NCBI GenBank assembly: GCA_021790295.1
Contig: JAJYIC010000028.1
Location: forward strand, 1-11,704
Reading direction: 5' to 3'
DNA length: 11,704 nucleotides
DNA from: Pseudomonadota bacterium
Lineage (GTDB): Bacteria; Pseudomonadota; Alphaproteobacteria; ATCC43930; CGMCC-115725
Shown: piece after piece, positions 5,976-11,704 of the stretch
Position numbering within the stretch: position 1 is the stretch's first letter
How the letters are laid out: each line of letters begins with the position of its first letter
Position numbers and translations under genes: made by a program
Notes under the pieces: generated by a model
The model's database searches: none
The model's input: the letters and a program-made list of their open reading frames with translations, nothing else
What the model was told of the DNA's origin: nothing

Positions 5976-7090
5976 GCGGGCCGATCACCGCTTTGACGAT
6001 GCCGAAATGGGGCCTCGTCATGAGCGAAGGGAAGATCGTCTCGTGGAAAAAGCGGCAAGGGGAAAGCTTTGCCGCGGGCGAGGAAATCCTCGAAATCGAG
6101 ACGACCAAGATCACCAACGTCATGGAGATGCCGCAAGCGGGGCATTTGCGCCGGATTCTCGCGGCCGAAGGGGCCACTCTTCCGGTCGGCGCCCTGCTCG
6201 CCGTCATCGCCCCCGAAAACGCGAGCGACACTGAAATCGACGCTTTTGTCGCCGGTTTTGCCGCGCCCGAGGCCGCGGCCGAAAGCGCCTCCGTCGCGGC
6301 TCCGGCGCCGCAAATGGTCGAGGTCGGAGGCCGCCGGCTCTCTTATCTCGAACTCGGGGAAGGCGAAGGCACTCCCCTTCTCTTTCTTCACGGTTTCGGG
6401 GCCGATCTCAACAGTTGGATGTTTGTTCAGCCCGCTCTTGCTGTGGCGCGGCGCACGATCGCTCTCGATCTTCCCGGCCACGGCGGCTCTGCGAAAGAGC
6501 TCGGCAAGGGCGACGCGGCAGAGATGGCGGAGGCGGCCCTGGGCGCGCTCGAAGCTCTCGGCGTCGCCCATGTGCATCTCGCCGGGCACTCTCTCGGCGG
6601 CGGGGTCGCGGCTTTTCTCGCCTGCCGCCGTCCCGAAAAGGTGAAAAGCCTCAGCCTTCTCGCTTCCGCCGGTCTCGGCCCCGAAATCAACGCCGCCTTC
6701 ACCGAAGGGTTCATCCGCGCCTCGCGGCGACGGGAAGCGCAAGAGGCGCTTTCCCTTCTCGTTCACGACCCCGCTCTTTTGAGCCGCCGGATGGTCGAAG
6801 ACGTGCTGCGTTACAAGAGGCTCGACGGGGTCGAAAGGGCTCTCGAACAGGTCGCCGAAGCCTGGTTCGGCGGCGGCCGGCAAAGGCTCGACCTCAGGGA
6901 CGAGATCGCCGCGCTCAATCTCCCCGTTCAGGTGATCTGGGGCCGGGAAGACCGCATCATCCCCCTCGCCCACGCCGAAGCTTTGCAAGGGAAGCTTCCC
7001 GTCCACATCCTCGAAGGCGCCGGCCACCTGCCGCATATGGAAAGAGCGGAGGCAACGGCGGGTCTTCTCGAAGCATTCGCCTCGGTTTGA
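5972..7090 (+). CDS. acoC: Acetoin dehydrogenase E2-type subunit AcoC: lipoyl domain fused to alpha/beta hydrolase
   Basis: The 372 residues hold two domains. Residues 1-85 are a biotinyl/lipoyl carrier domain with lipoylation site Lys46 in EIETTKITNV. After an Ala/Glu/Pro-rich linker (about 95-115), residues 117-372 form an alpha/beta hydrolase with oxyanion segment LHGFGAD, nucleophile Ser207 in GHSLGGG, acid Asp327 in WGREDRIIP and His352 in GAGHLPHM. It has no peripheral-subunit-binding domain and no HxxxD acetyltransferase core. The Ralstonia eutropha AcoC (374 residues) has the same design, so this is family-typical. Acyl transfer from lipoamide is assumed to be done by the hydrolase-fold domain, which is an inference from the family. 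Translation is coupled to acoB by overlap. No E3 (lipoamide dehydrogenase) gene follows; the next gene is convergent, 27 bases away. Confidence 0.9.
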   Translation: MSGPITALTMPKWGLVMSEGKIVSWKKRQGESFAAGEEILEIETTKITNVMEMPQAGHLRRILAAEGATLPVGALLAVIAPENASDTEIDAFVAGFAAPEAAAESASVAAPAPQMVEVGGRRLSYLELGEGEGTPLLFLHGFGADLNSWMFVQPALAVARRTIALDLPGHGGSAKELGKGDAAEMAEAALGALEALGVAHVHLAGHSLGGGVAAFLACRRPEKVKSLSLLASAGLGPEINAAFTEGFIRASRRREAQEALSLLVHDPALLSRRMVEDVLRYKRLDGVERALEQVAEAWFGGGRQRLDLRDEIAALNLPVQVIWGREDRIIPLAHAEALQGKLPVHILEGAGHLPHMERAEATAGLLEAFASV

Positions 7091-7117
7091 CCCCTTGGTG
7101 ACCCTTTGCGCGAAGGC

Positions 7118-7867
7118 TCAGGAGCCGAGGGTCCTCTTGAAAAAGGCGAACACCTTGTTCCAGCCGTCGATCGTCTGCTCGGGCCGGTAATTGGGGCGGT
7201 AGTGGGCGAAAAAGGCGTGGCCCGCGCCGTCATAGCGGTGAAACTCATAGCCCTTCTTGAAGCGTTTGAGCGCCTCTTCGGTGCGGTTGACCTGGGCCGG
7301 GTCGGGGTTCGGATCCTCGTTGCCAAATAGGCCGAGGATCGGGCAGTCGATCTTTTCGGTCAGATCGACCGGCTTTTGCGGCTGCGCTGCGGTCGGCTTC
7401 CAGGGGTCCTCGGGCGCGACATTCCCGCCCCAGCAATCGACGGCGGCGTCGAGACCGCGAATGCGGGCGGCGCAAAGATAAGCCTGGCGGCCGCCCGAGC
7501 AGAAGCCGATGACGCCGAGCTTGCCGCTCGCATGAGGCTCGCTTTTGAGAAAGCGGATCGCGCCTTCGACGTCGCCGATCATCTGGTCGTCGGGAATGCC
7601 GCCCGCCGCGCGCACCTTGGCGACGGTCTCTTCGAGGGCGCCGTCGCCGACGCGGAAATAAAGGCTCGGCGCGACGGCGGCGTAACCGTGATGGGCGAGC
7701 TTCCTCGCAACCTCGCACGTCCACTCGTCCCAGCCCGGCATGTGGTGGATGACGACAACCCCGGGGAACCGTCCCTCACCCGAAGGATGCGCATAATAGG
7801 CTTCGCCCTCCGCGCCGCCATGGCCGCGATAAGACACCATCCTTGCCTCGATCGCTCGGAACGCCAT
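7118..7867 (-). CDS. Dienelactone hydrolase family protein
   Basis: Probable cytoplasmic alpha/beta hydrolase of the dienelactone hydrolase family. The 249 residues show the Cys nucleophile elbow GFCSGGR (Cys123), the acid Asp185 in GNEDPNP and His217 in DGAGHAFF, giving the Cys-Asp-His triad of the family. Early residues include VVVIHHMPGWDEWT and APSLYFRVGD, and a Trp-rich insert GGNVAPEDPWKP lies between the nucleophile and the acid. The start is ATG 7867, with GGAGGGCGGAG directly upstream; a further upstream open stretch lacks similarity. The substrate is unknown: no chlorocatechol or beta-ketoadipate genes are nearby, so true dienelactone hydrolysis (EC 3.1.1.45) is not supported by context. 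It lies 106 bases downstream of the NRAMP gene on the same strand, separated by a hairpin-forming sequence, and converges on acoC. Confidence 0.88.
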   Translation of the reverse strand: MAFRAIEARMVSYRGHGGAEGEAYYAHPSGEGRFPGVVVIHHMPGWDEWTCEVARKLAHHGYAAVAPSLYFRVGDGALEETVAKVRAAGGIPDDQMIGDVEGAIRFLKSEPHASGKLGVIGFCSGGRQAYLCAARIRGLDAAVDCWGGNVAPEDPWKPTAAQPQKPVDLTEKIDCPILGLFGNEDPNPDPAQVNRTEEALKRFKKGYEFHRYDGAGHAFFAHYRPNYRPEQTIDGWNKVFAFFKRTLGS

Positions 7868-7903
7868 CTCTCTCCGCCCTCCACAATTTGACCCTGCGCC
7901 GGA

Positions 7904-7929
7904 TCTCGAAGCGAGACCGGGCGTCTCGC
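7904..7929 (-). repeat. Overlapping inverted repeats between the NRAMP and hydrolase genes
   Basis: A perfect 7-base stem GCGAGAC/GTCTCGC with a 5-base loop spans 7911-7929. The left arm can instead pair with TCTCG at 7904-7908 (3-base loop). The two stems share 7912-7916 and cannot form together. The element is about 45 bases past the NRAMP stop and about 37 bases before the hydrolase start, in their direction of transcription. No T-run follows, so it is a poor intrinsic terminator; it could be an operator, a weak attenuator or an RNA-processing hairpin. Confidence 0.4.
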
Positions 7930-7973
7930 GCACTCTTCGCATCCGCGCCGCGAAATTTCAAGCCGCAGGTCTC

Positions 7974-9380
7974 TCAAAGCGTCGCGAACATCGCCGCCGA
8001 GGCCGCGGCCATCGCCACCGTCGATACCCAACCGACCGATTTCAAGAGCGGCGGAAGCGTGAAATCGCCCATCACCTTCCTGTCGCTCGCCATCACCATC
8101 ATCACGACCATGAGAGGAACTGCGACCACTCCGTTCAAGACGGCGCACCAGAAAAGCGCCCTGATCGGGTTGATGTCGGTGAAATTGAACGTGATCCCGA
8201 CGAGGGTTGCGATCGCGATCGTCGCGTAAAAGGCTTTCGCGTCCCGCGGCGGGCGGGAAAGCCCGGAAGGCCAGCCGAGAGCCTCTCCGAGGGCGTAGGC
8301 GGCCGAGCCGGCGAGAACCGGGATGGCGAGAAGACCGGTGCCGATGATTCCCGCCGCGAAGACGGCAAAAGCGAAAGGACCGGCGATAGGCTTCAAGGCG
8401 AGGGCCGCTTCGGTCGAGGTCTCGATCACGGTGATTCCGTGGCGATTGAGGGTCGCGGCCGTGGTGATGATGATGAAAAGGCTGATGAGATTGGAAAAAC
8501 CCATTCCCGCGAGCGTGTCGACGCGGATCCGGTGAAGTTCTCCGGGAGCTTCATCGGGAGCGGCAAGAAGCGGGTGCCGGTCCGGGCTTATGCGTTCGTC
8601 TTCGACTTCTTCCGACGATTGCCAGAAAAAAAGATAAGGGCTTATCGTCGTCCCGAGGACCCCGACGATCGTCACCCAATAGTCCGAACGCCATAAGAAA
8701 CGAGGGAGGAAGGTGGAAAGCGCGACCTCGCCCCACGGCACCTTGACGGCAAAAACCGCGGCGACATAGGCAAAAAGAGAAAGCGCCGTCCATTTGAGGA
8801 TGCGCACGTAACGCTCGTAACGCGAGAAGACCTCGAGCCCCGCACAGAGAACCGCGAAAAGAACGACGTAAACGCGGGAGGAGCCGCCGAGGAAAAGCCG
8901 GACGGCGCTTCCCATCGCTCCGAGATCGGCGCCGAGATTGAGGATGTTGGCGAGGAGAAGCAAAGCGACGATCGCTTGCAAAAGCGCTTTCGGGTAATGC
9001 GCGCGGATGTTTCCGGCAATCCCCTCTCCGGTCACCCTGCCGATGCGCGCGCTGATCTCCTGGATCGCCGCCATCAATGGCCAGGTGAAAAGCATCACCC
9101 AGCACATGGAGAAGCCGAACGCCGCCCCTGCCTCAGAATAGGTGGCAATCCCGCTCGGGTCGTCGTCGGCGGCCCCGGTGATAAAGCCGGCGCGGAGAAA
9201 AGCGAAAGGATGCCACGACCGCGCGGCATGATAGCGGGCGATCCTGCCGGCGAGAGGGAGCGTATGGCTTTTGCTTCGCTTAAGCGCAAAAAGCCGCCGC
9301 CAACGCCCGGGCTCTTTCGCAGCGGGAGCCGGGGCCAGCTTCGAACGCTCCTCGCCCGAAGGCGGCGAAGGATTTTTCAT
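7974..9380 (-). CDS. NRAMP-family divalent metal ion transporter, non-canonical metal-site motifs
   Basis: Integral inner-membrane transporter with NRAMP (SLC11) features, expected to move a divalent cation with or without protons. The 468 residues begin with about 60 hydrophilic Lys/Arg/Pro-rich residues before the first helix. Helix 1 carries DDDPSGIATYSEAG (DPSG at 74-77, where Mn/Fe transporters have DPGN). Helix 6 carries GTTISPYLFFWQSSEEVED (about 243-261, where MntH-type proteins have the MPH-type motif). Later segments GIIGTGLLAIPVLAGSAAYAL and ITFNFTDINPIRALFW match the family C-terminal helices. About eleven hydrophobic helices can be read. The missing Asn and Met ligands make a classical Mn/Fe specificity doubtful; magnesium-type relatives are known to lack them. 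The start is ATG 9380; GTG at 9392 is possible, and neither has a strong ribosome binding site. Divergent from the DUF3775 gene. Confidence 0.85.
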   Translation of the reverse strand: MKNPSPPSGEERSKLAPAPAAKEPGRWRRLFALKRSKSHTLPLAGRIARYHAARSWHPFAFLRAGFITGAADDDPSGIATYSEAGAAFGFSMCWVMLFTWPLMAAIQEISARIGRVTGEGIAGNIRAHYPKALLQAIVALLLLANILNLGADLGAMGSAVRLFLGGSSRVYVVLFAVLCAGLEVFSRYERYVRILKWTALSLFAYVAAVFAVKVPWGEVALSTFLPRFLWRSDYWVTIVGVLGTTISPYLFFWQSSEEVEDERISPDRHPLLAAPDEAPGELHRIRVDTLAGMGFSNLISLFIIITTAATLNRHGITVIETSTEAALALKPIAGPFAFAVFAAGIIGTGLLAIPVLAGSAAYALGEALGWPSGLSRPPRDAKAFYATIAIATLVGITFNFTDINPIRALFWCAVLNGVVAVPLMVVMMVMASDRKVMGDFTLPPLLKSVGWVSTVAMAAASAAMFATL

Positions 9381-9443
9381 CGCGGGGCTCACTTATCGGA
9401 TCAGGGCGTTCTCTTGCAAGGGGCGCCGCTGGGGAAGACCGGA

Positions 9444-9457
9444 TTGACCCCGATCAA
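9444..9457. promoter_or_regulatory. FNR/FixK-type box TTGAC-N4-ATCAA
   Basis: TTGACCCCGATCAA differs from the TTGAT-N4-ATCAA consensus at one position and fits the TTGAY-N4-RTCAA form common for FnrL/FixK in alphaproteobacteria. Its centre (9450.5) is about 79 bases before the DUF3775 start and about 70 bases from the NRAMP start. Class II activation (box centred at -41.5) would place the transcription start at about 9492 rightward or about 9409 leftward, leaving plausible leaders of 38 and 29 bases. Binding is inferred. Confidence 0.6.
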
Positions 9458-9472
9458 GGCGCAATTTGCGCC
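9458..9472. promoter_or_regulatory. Perfect inverted repeat GGCGCAA-T-TTGCGCC
   Basis: Seven-base arms around a single T, abutting the FNR-like box. The one-base spacer makes an RNA hairpin of full length impossible, so a double-stranded operator for a dimeric regulator is the more natural reading. For a rightward start near 9492 it would lie between about -34 and -20, so a bound protein would block the promoter. The regulator is not identifiable from the window. Confidence 0.45.
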
Positions 9473-9529
9473 GCGCCGAAAAATACGCGGCGGCGGCTTT
9501 TGGCGCGATCGCCGGAAAGGGACGGGAAG

Positions 9530-9931
9530 ATGTTGACGATACCGCTCGAAAAGCTCGCCTACATCGTCGAGAAGGCGCGCGAATACGACGCCGAAGTTCC
9601 GGCCGATGACGGCGAAGGGGAAGGTTCGAACGCGAGCGACGACGGGGCGCGCGAGATCCTCGAAGACACCCCGCAAAATCCGACCGAAGAGGAACTGCGC
9701 GACGCCATCGACGGGCTCAATCTCGACGAACGCGAGGAGCTGCTCGCGCTTTTGTGGCTCGGACGCGGGGATTTCGACGCCCAAAGCTGGCCCGAAGCGT
9801 TGAAGGAAGCGCGGCGGACGGCGAGCGCGAGCGAGACCGATTATCTCCTCGGGACCCCGCTTCTTGCCGACTACCTCGAAACGGGGGTGGATCTTTTGGG
9901 CCTTTCGCTCGAAGGCTTGGAACGCGGCTGA
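9530..9931 (+). CDS. DUF3775 domain-containing protein
   Basis: Acidic, probably cytoplasmic protein of 133 residues; function unknown. Family features visible: the N-terminal MLTIPLEKLAYIVEKAREYDAEV, the conserved SDDGAREILED after a short acidic segment, then ELRDAIDGLNLDEREELLALLWLGRGDFD and a C-terminal helix ending in LLGTPLLADYLETGVDLLG. The start ATG 9530 is preceded by GGGACGGGAAG; an in-frame start at 9500 was rejected because residues before MLTIP do not match the family. DUF3775 proteins are widespread in alphaproteobacteria without a known role. The nearby FNR-like box suggests oxygen- or redox-responsive expression. It converges on the kinase gene, with 17 bases between stops. 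Confidence 0.85.
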   Translation: MLTIPLEKLAYIVEKAREYDAEVPADDGEGEGSNASDDGAREILEDTPQNPTEEELRDAIDGLNLDEREELLALLWLGRGDFDAQSWPEALKEARRTASASETDYLLGTPLLADYLETGVDLLGLSLEGLERG

Positions 9932-9944
9932 GGGGAGCGCCCGG

Positions 9945-9957
9945 CTCTTCAGAAGAG
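9945..9957. repeat. Perfect inverted repeat CTCTTC-A-GAAGAG at convergent gene ends
   Basis: A 6-1-6 inverted repeat sits exactly over the kinase stop codon and reaches into the 17-base gap between convergent genes. A 9-base direct repeat AGGGGAGCG flanks it (9931-9939 and 9956-9964). It could act as a bidirectional stop signal, but the spacer is one base and there is no T-run, so this is weak. Confidence 0.25.
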
Positions 9958-11052
9958 GGGAGCGGCGTTGGCGAGCATCGCCGCCTTTCTCGCCAAAGCC
10001 TCGACCATTTCCCCGAAATCGGCAAATCTTCGGTCCCGCGTCTGTCCGCGGCGGTAGCGGATGTAAATCTGCTGGATGATGACCGCGAGCTTGAAAGCGG
10101 CGAAGACCCGATACCAGGAAAGCGCGCGGAGATCGAACCCGGTATTTTCTGCGTAACGCCGGGTCGCCTCTTTGCGGCTGGGAAAACCCTCCCTCCAGGT
10201 CGGCATCGGCAGGATCCTGCGCCAGAAAGGGTCGTCTTCGGGCTCGAGCCAATAATTGAGAAGGTAGCCGAGATCGCAAAGAGGGTCTCCCCTCGTCCCC
10301 ATGTCCCAATCGAGGACGGCGACGACGCGGCCGGGATCCTCGCTTGCGAGAAGGAGATTGTCGAGGCGATAGTCGTTGTGGACGAGAGAGGAAGCGGCGG
10401 AAGGGGGCAAGTGCTTTTCGAGCCAAAGGATGGCGGCAGCCGCGGCCCTTTCCGCCGCCTCCTGTTCGGGCAGATCGAGCGCGGCGTGCCAGCGCCGAGT
10501 CCAGCCTTCGAGCTGGCGTAGGAGAAACCCTTCGGGGCGGCCGAGAGTGTCGAGGCCGACCGCGGAAGGATCGACGCGATGGAGTTGCGCGAGGGCATCG
10601 ACAAGGGCAAAGCCGATGCGGCGGTTGAGCTCTGGGTTGCCGGCATATTCGGGCGGCAGGTCTTCGCGTATGACAAAGCCGTGGCGGCGCTCTTCGATGA
10701 CAAAAGGAGCGCCGATGACCCCCGGGTCTTCGCACAAGTGAAGGGCTCTCGGCGCCAGCGCGTAGGCGCGGTAAAGGCGGCTCAAAACCCTGTACTCGCG
10801 GGCCATGTCGTGAGCGCCGGGGGGAAGAGGCCCCAAAGGCGGGCGGCGCAGGACAAACTCGTTCCCGCCAAAGGTCAGAAGATAGGTGAGGTTCGCCTGC
10901 CCGCCGCCGAATTGGCGGACAGAGAGAGGGCCTTCGGCGCCTTCGAGCCGGCCGCGCAGATAGGCTTCGAGGCGCGTCCTTTCGAGGCGTTCCTCCGAAC
11001 GTTCCTCGATCAGCTCCCTTGCTTCGAGCGCCGCCGCCCGGGGCCGCCTCAT
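9949..11052 (-). CDS. Phosphotransferase (APH/choline-kinase-fold) family protein, ACAD10/11-like kinase
   Basis: Cytoplasmic kinase-fold protein of 367 residues. A nucleotide-binding N-lobe shows FGGGQANLTYLLTFGGNEFVLRRPP (about 48-72), then an HDMAREYRVLSRLY helix. The C-lobe has the catalytic loop VHNDYRLDN (224-232, Asp227 the expected base) and the metal-binding segment VLDWDMGTRGDP (246-256). This is the bacterial counterpart of the phosphotransferase half of eukaryotic ACAD10/ACAD11, which works on 4-hydroxyacyl-CoAs in the human proteins. It is encoded right after an acyl-CoA dehydrogenase, its ATG overlapping the dehydrogenase stop (ATGA at 11049-11052). That makes hydroxy-fatty-acid catabolism the likely role; aminoglycoside resistance is unlikely. 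The start is set by this overlap. Converges on the DUF3775 gene. Confidence 0.88.
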   Translation of the reverse strand: MRRPRAAALEARELIEERSEERLERTRLEAYLRGRLEGAEGPLSVRQFGGGQANLTYLLTFGGNEFVLRRPPLGPLPPGAHDMAREYRVLSRLYRAYALAPRALHLCEDPGVIGAPFVIEERRHGFVIREDLPPEYAGNPELNRRIGFALVDALAQLHRVDPSAVGLDTLGRPEGFLLRQLEGWTRRWHAALDLPEQEAAERAAAAAILWLEKHLPPSAASSLVHNDYRLDNLLLASEDPGRVVAVLDWDMGTRGDPLCDLGYLLNYWLEPEDDPFWRRILPMPTWREGFPSRKEATRRYAENTGFDLRALSWYRVFAAFKLAVIIQQIYIRYRRGQTRDRRFADFGEMVEALARKAAMLANAAPLF

Positions 11053-11704
11053 TTTCTCAGCTCGAGCCTCGCGATCGTTACCTTGTGAACCTCGTCCGGC
11101 CCGTCGAGGATGCGCATCGCCCTTGTGCTCGCAAAGGCCGCGGCGAGAGGGAAATCGGCCGCAAGCCCCGCCGCTCCATGCGCCTGGATCGCGCGGTCGA
11201 TGACGGCGAGCGCCATTTTCGGCGCCACCACCTTGATCATCGCGATCTCGGCGCGCGCCGCCTTGTTTCCAACCCTATCCATCATGTCGGCGGCTTTGAG
11301 GGTCAAAAGTCGCGCCTGTTCGATCTCAATCCGCGACTCGGCAATGGCTTCGAGGATGACGCCTTGCTCGGCCAAAGGCTTGCCGAAAGCGATGCGGCTT
11401 TTGACCCTCGCGCACATCGCTTCGAGAGAGCGTTCGGCAAGGCCGATCAGACGCATAGCATGGTGGATGCGTCCGGGGCCGAGGCGGCCTTGCGCGATCT
11501 CGAAACCGCGCCCTTCGCCGAGAAGGATGTTGCCGGCGGGAACGCGCACATTTTCGAAGGCGACTTCGGCGTGCCCGTGCGGCGCGTCGTCATAACCGAA
11601 GACCGAAAGGCTCCGCAGCACCCTCACCCCTTCCGCATCGCGCGGAACGAGGATCATCGACTGCTGTTTGTGGCGCGGCCCTTGGGGATCGGTCTTGCCC
11701 ATGA
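11049..11704 (-). CDS. Acyl-CoA dehydrogenase, C-terminal part (runs off right edge)
   Basis: The last 217 or so residues of an FAD acyl-CoA dehydrogenase; the N-terminus lies beyond the window. The sequence enters in the middle beta-domain (GPRHKQQSMILVPRD, then LSVFGYDDAPHGHAEVAFENVRVPAGNIL). It continues with the C-terminal helical domain: LGPGRIHHAMRLIGLAERSLEAM, SRIAFGKPLAEQ, AIQAHGAAGLAADFPLA, and the ending AMRILDGPDEVHKVTIARLELRK. The DGPDEVH segment is the usual FAD/substrate-binding end motif. This subgroup is the ACAD10/11-like one, matching the kinase gene that overlaps its stop. A methionine codon at 11702 is internal to the conserved fold and should not be taken as the start. 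The reaction would be alpha-beta dehydrogenation of an acyl-CoA, of unknown chain length. Confidence 0.92.
   Translation of the reverse strand, partial: MGKTDPQGPRHKQQSMILVPRDAEGVRVLRSLSVFGYDDAPHGHAEVAFENVRVPAGNILLGEGRGFEIAQGRLGPGRIHHAMRLIGLAERSLEAMCARVKSRIAFGKPLAEQGVILEAIAESRIEIEQARLLTLKAADMMDRVGNKAARAEIAMIKVVAPKMALAVIDRAIQAHGAAGLAADFPLAAAFASTRAMRILDGPDEVHKVTIARLELRK

Larger units (their letters stand above)
9381..9529. promoter_or_regulatory. Divergent promoter region between the NRAMP and DUF3775 genes
   Basis: About 149 bases without a gene. It contains an FNR/FixK-like box (9444-9457) followed at once by a perfect 7-1-7 inverted repeat (9458-9472). An A/T-rich AAATAC at 9481-9486 could be a -10 for the rightward gene. 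The box is roughly central between the two start codons. Confidence 0.55.

Noticed and set aside
7103..7116. Short hairpin CCTTTGCGCGAAGG between convergent acoC and the dienelactone hydrolase gene as a terminator
   Set aside because: Only about five pairs including a wobble and no T-run in either direction; too weak to call.
9401..10735. A 444-codon minus-strand open frame across the DUF3775 and kinase genes
   Set aside because: Arg/Pro/Ser-rich shadow frame with no family signature; it overlaps two well-supported genes in other frames.

Overview
The window looks like a piece of chromosome from a GC-rich Gram-negative alphaproteobacterium, most likely in the Hyphomicrobiales (Rhizobiales). 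This rests on LPS heptose genes (gmhA, gmhB), a DUF3775 protein of the kind common in that order, an FNR/FixK-type box of alphaproteobacterial form, and heavily GC-biased third codon positions. The lineage is an inference from gene content only. Coding density is high. I see no tRNA, rRNA, CRISPR array or transposase, and no gene-free stretch over 300 bases.

Layout. (1) Bases 1-228, minus strand: an internal piece of an acyl-CoA dehydrogenase running off the left edge. Its N-terminal half is missing, because the sequence to its right becomes a mer cassette on the other strand. (2) 178-2560, plus strand: merT, merP, an L-2-haloacid dehalogenase, a small NrtS-like nitrate/nitrite transporter and a carboxymuconolactone decarboxylase/AhpD-like protein, closely spaced and probably one transcript. 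No merR or merA is visible. (3) 2578-3746, minus strand: gmhA-gmhB for LPS heptose synthesis, coupled by a 4-base stop/start overlap. (4) 3747-3981: a divergent intergenic region. (5) 3982-7090, plus strand: acoA-acoB-acoC, a thiamine-diphosphate acetoin-cleaving complex whose third subunit joins a lipoyl domain to an alpha/beta hydrolase; E3 is not in the window. (6) 7118-9380, minus strand: a dienelactone hydrolase-family protein, and upstream of it an NRAMP-family transporter with non-canonical metal-site motifs. (7) 9381-9529: a divergent promoter region with an FNR/FixK-like box and an adjacent perfect inverted repeat. (8) 9530-9931, plus strand: a DUF3775 protein. (9) 9949-11704, minus strand: an aminoglycoside-phosphotransferase-fold kinase and, upstream and overlapping by 4 bases, an acyl-CoA dehydrogenase cut by the right edge. 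This pair corresponds to the two halves of eukaryotic ACAD10/ACAD11.

Working together: acoABC would cleave acetoin to acetaldehyde and acetyl-CoA. The dehydrogenase plus kinase pair would degrade an acyl or hydroxyacyl substrate. The gmh genes feed LPS core synthesis. The mer-led cluster combines thiol-reactive metal import, dehalogenation and anion transport in a way that suggests assembly by transfer or rearrangement. I did not find a clearly new multi-gene system. The best leads are the broken dehydrogenase/mer junction with its unusual gene company, the FNR-like divergent promoter, and the atypical NRAMP protein.
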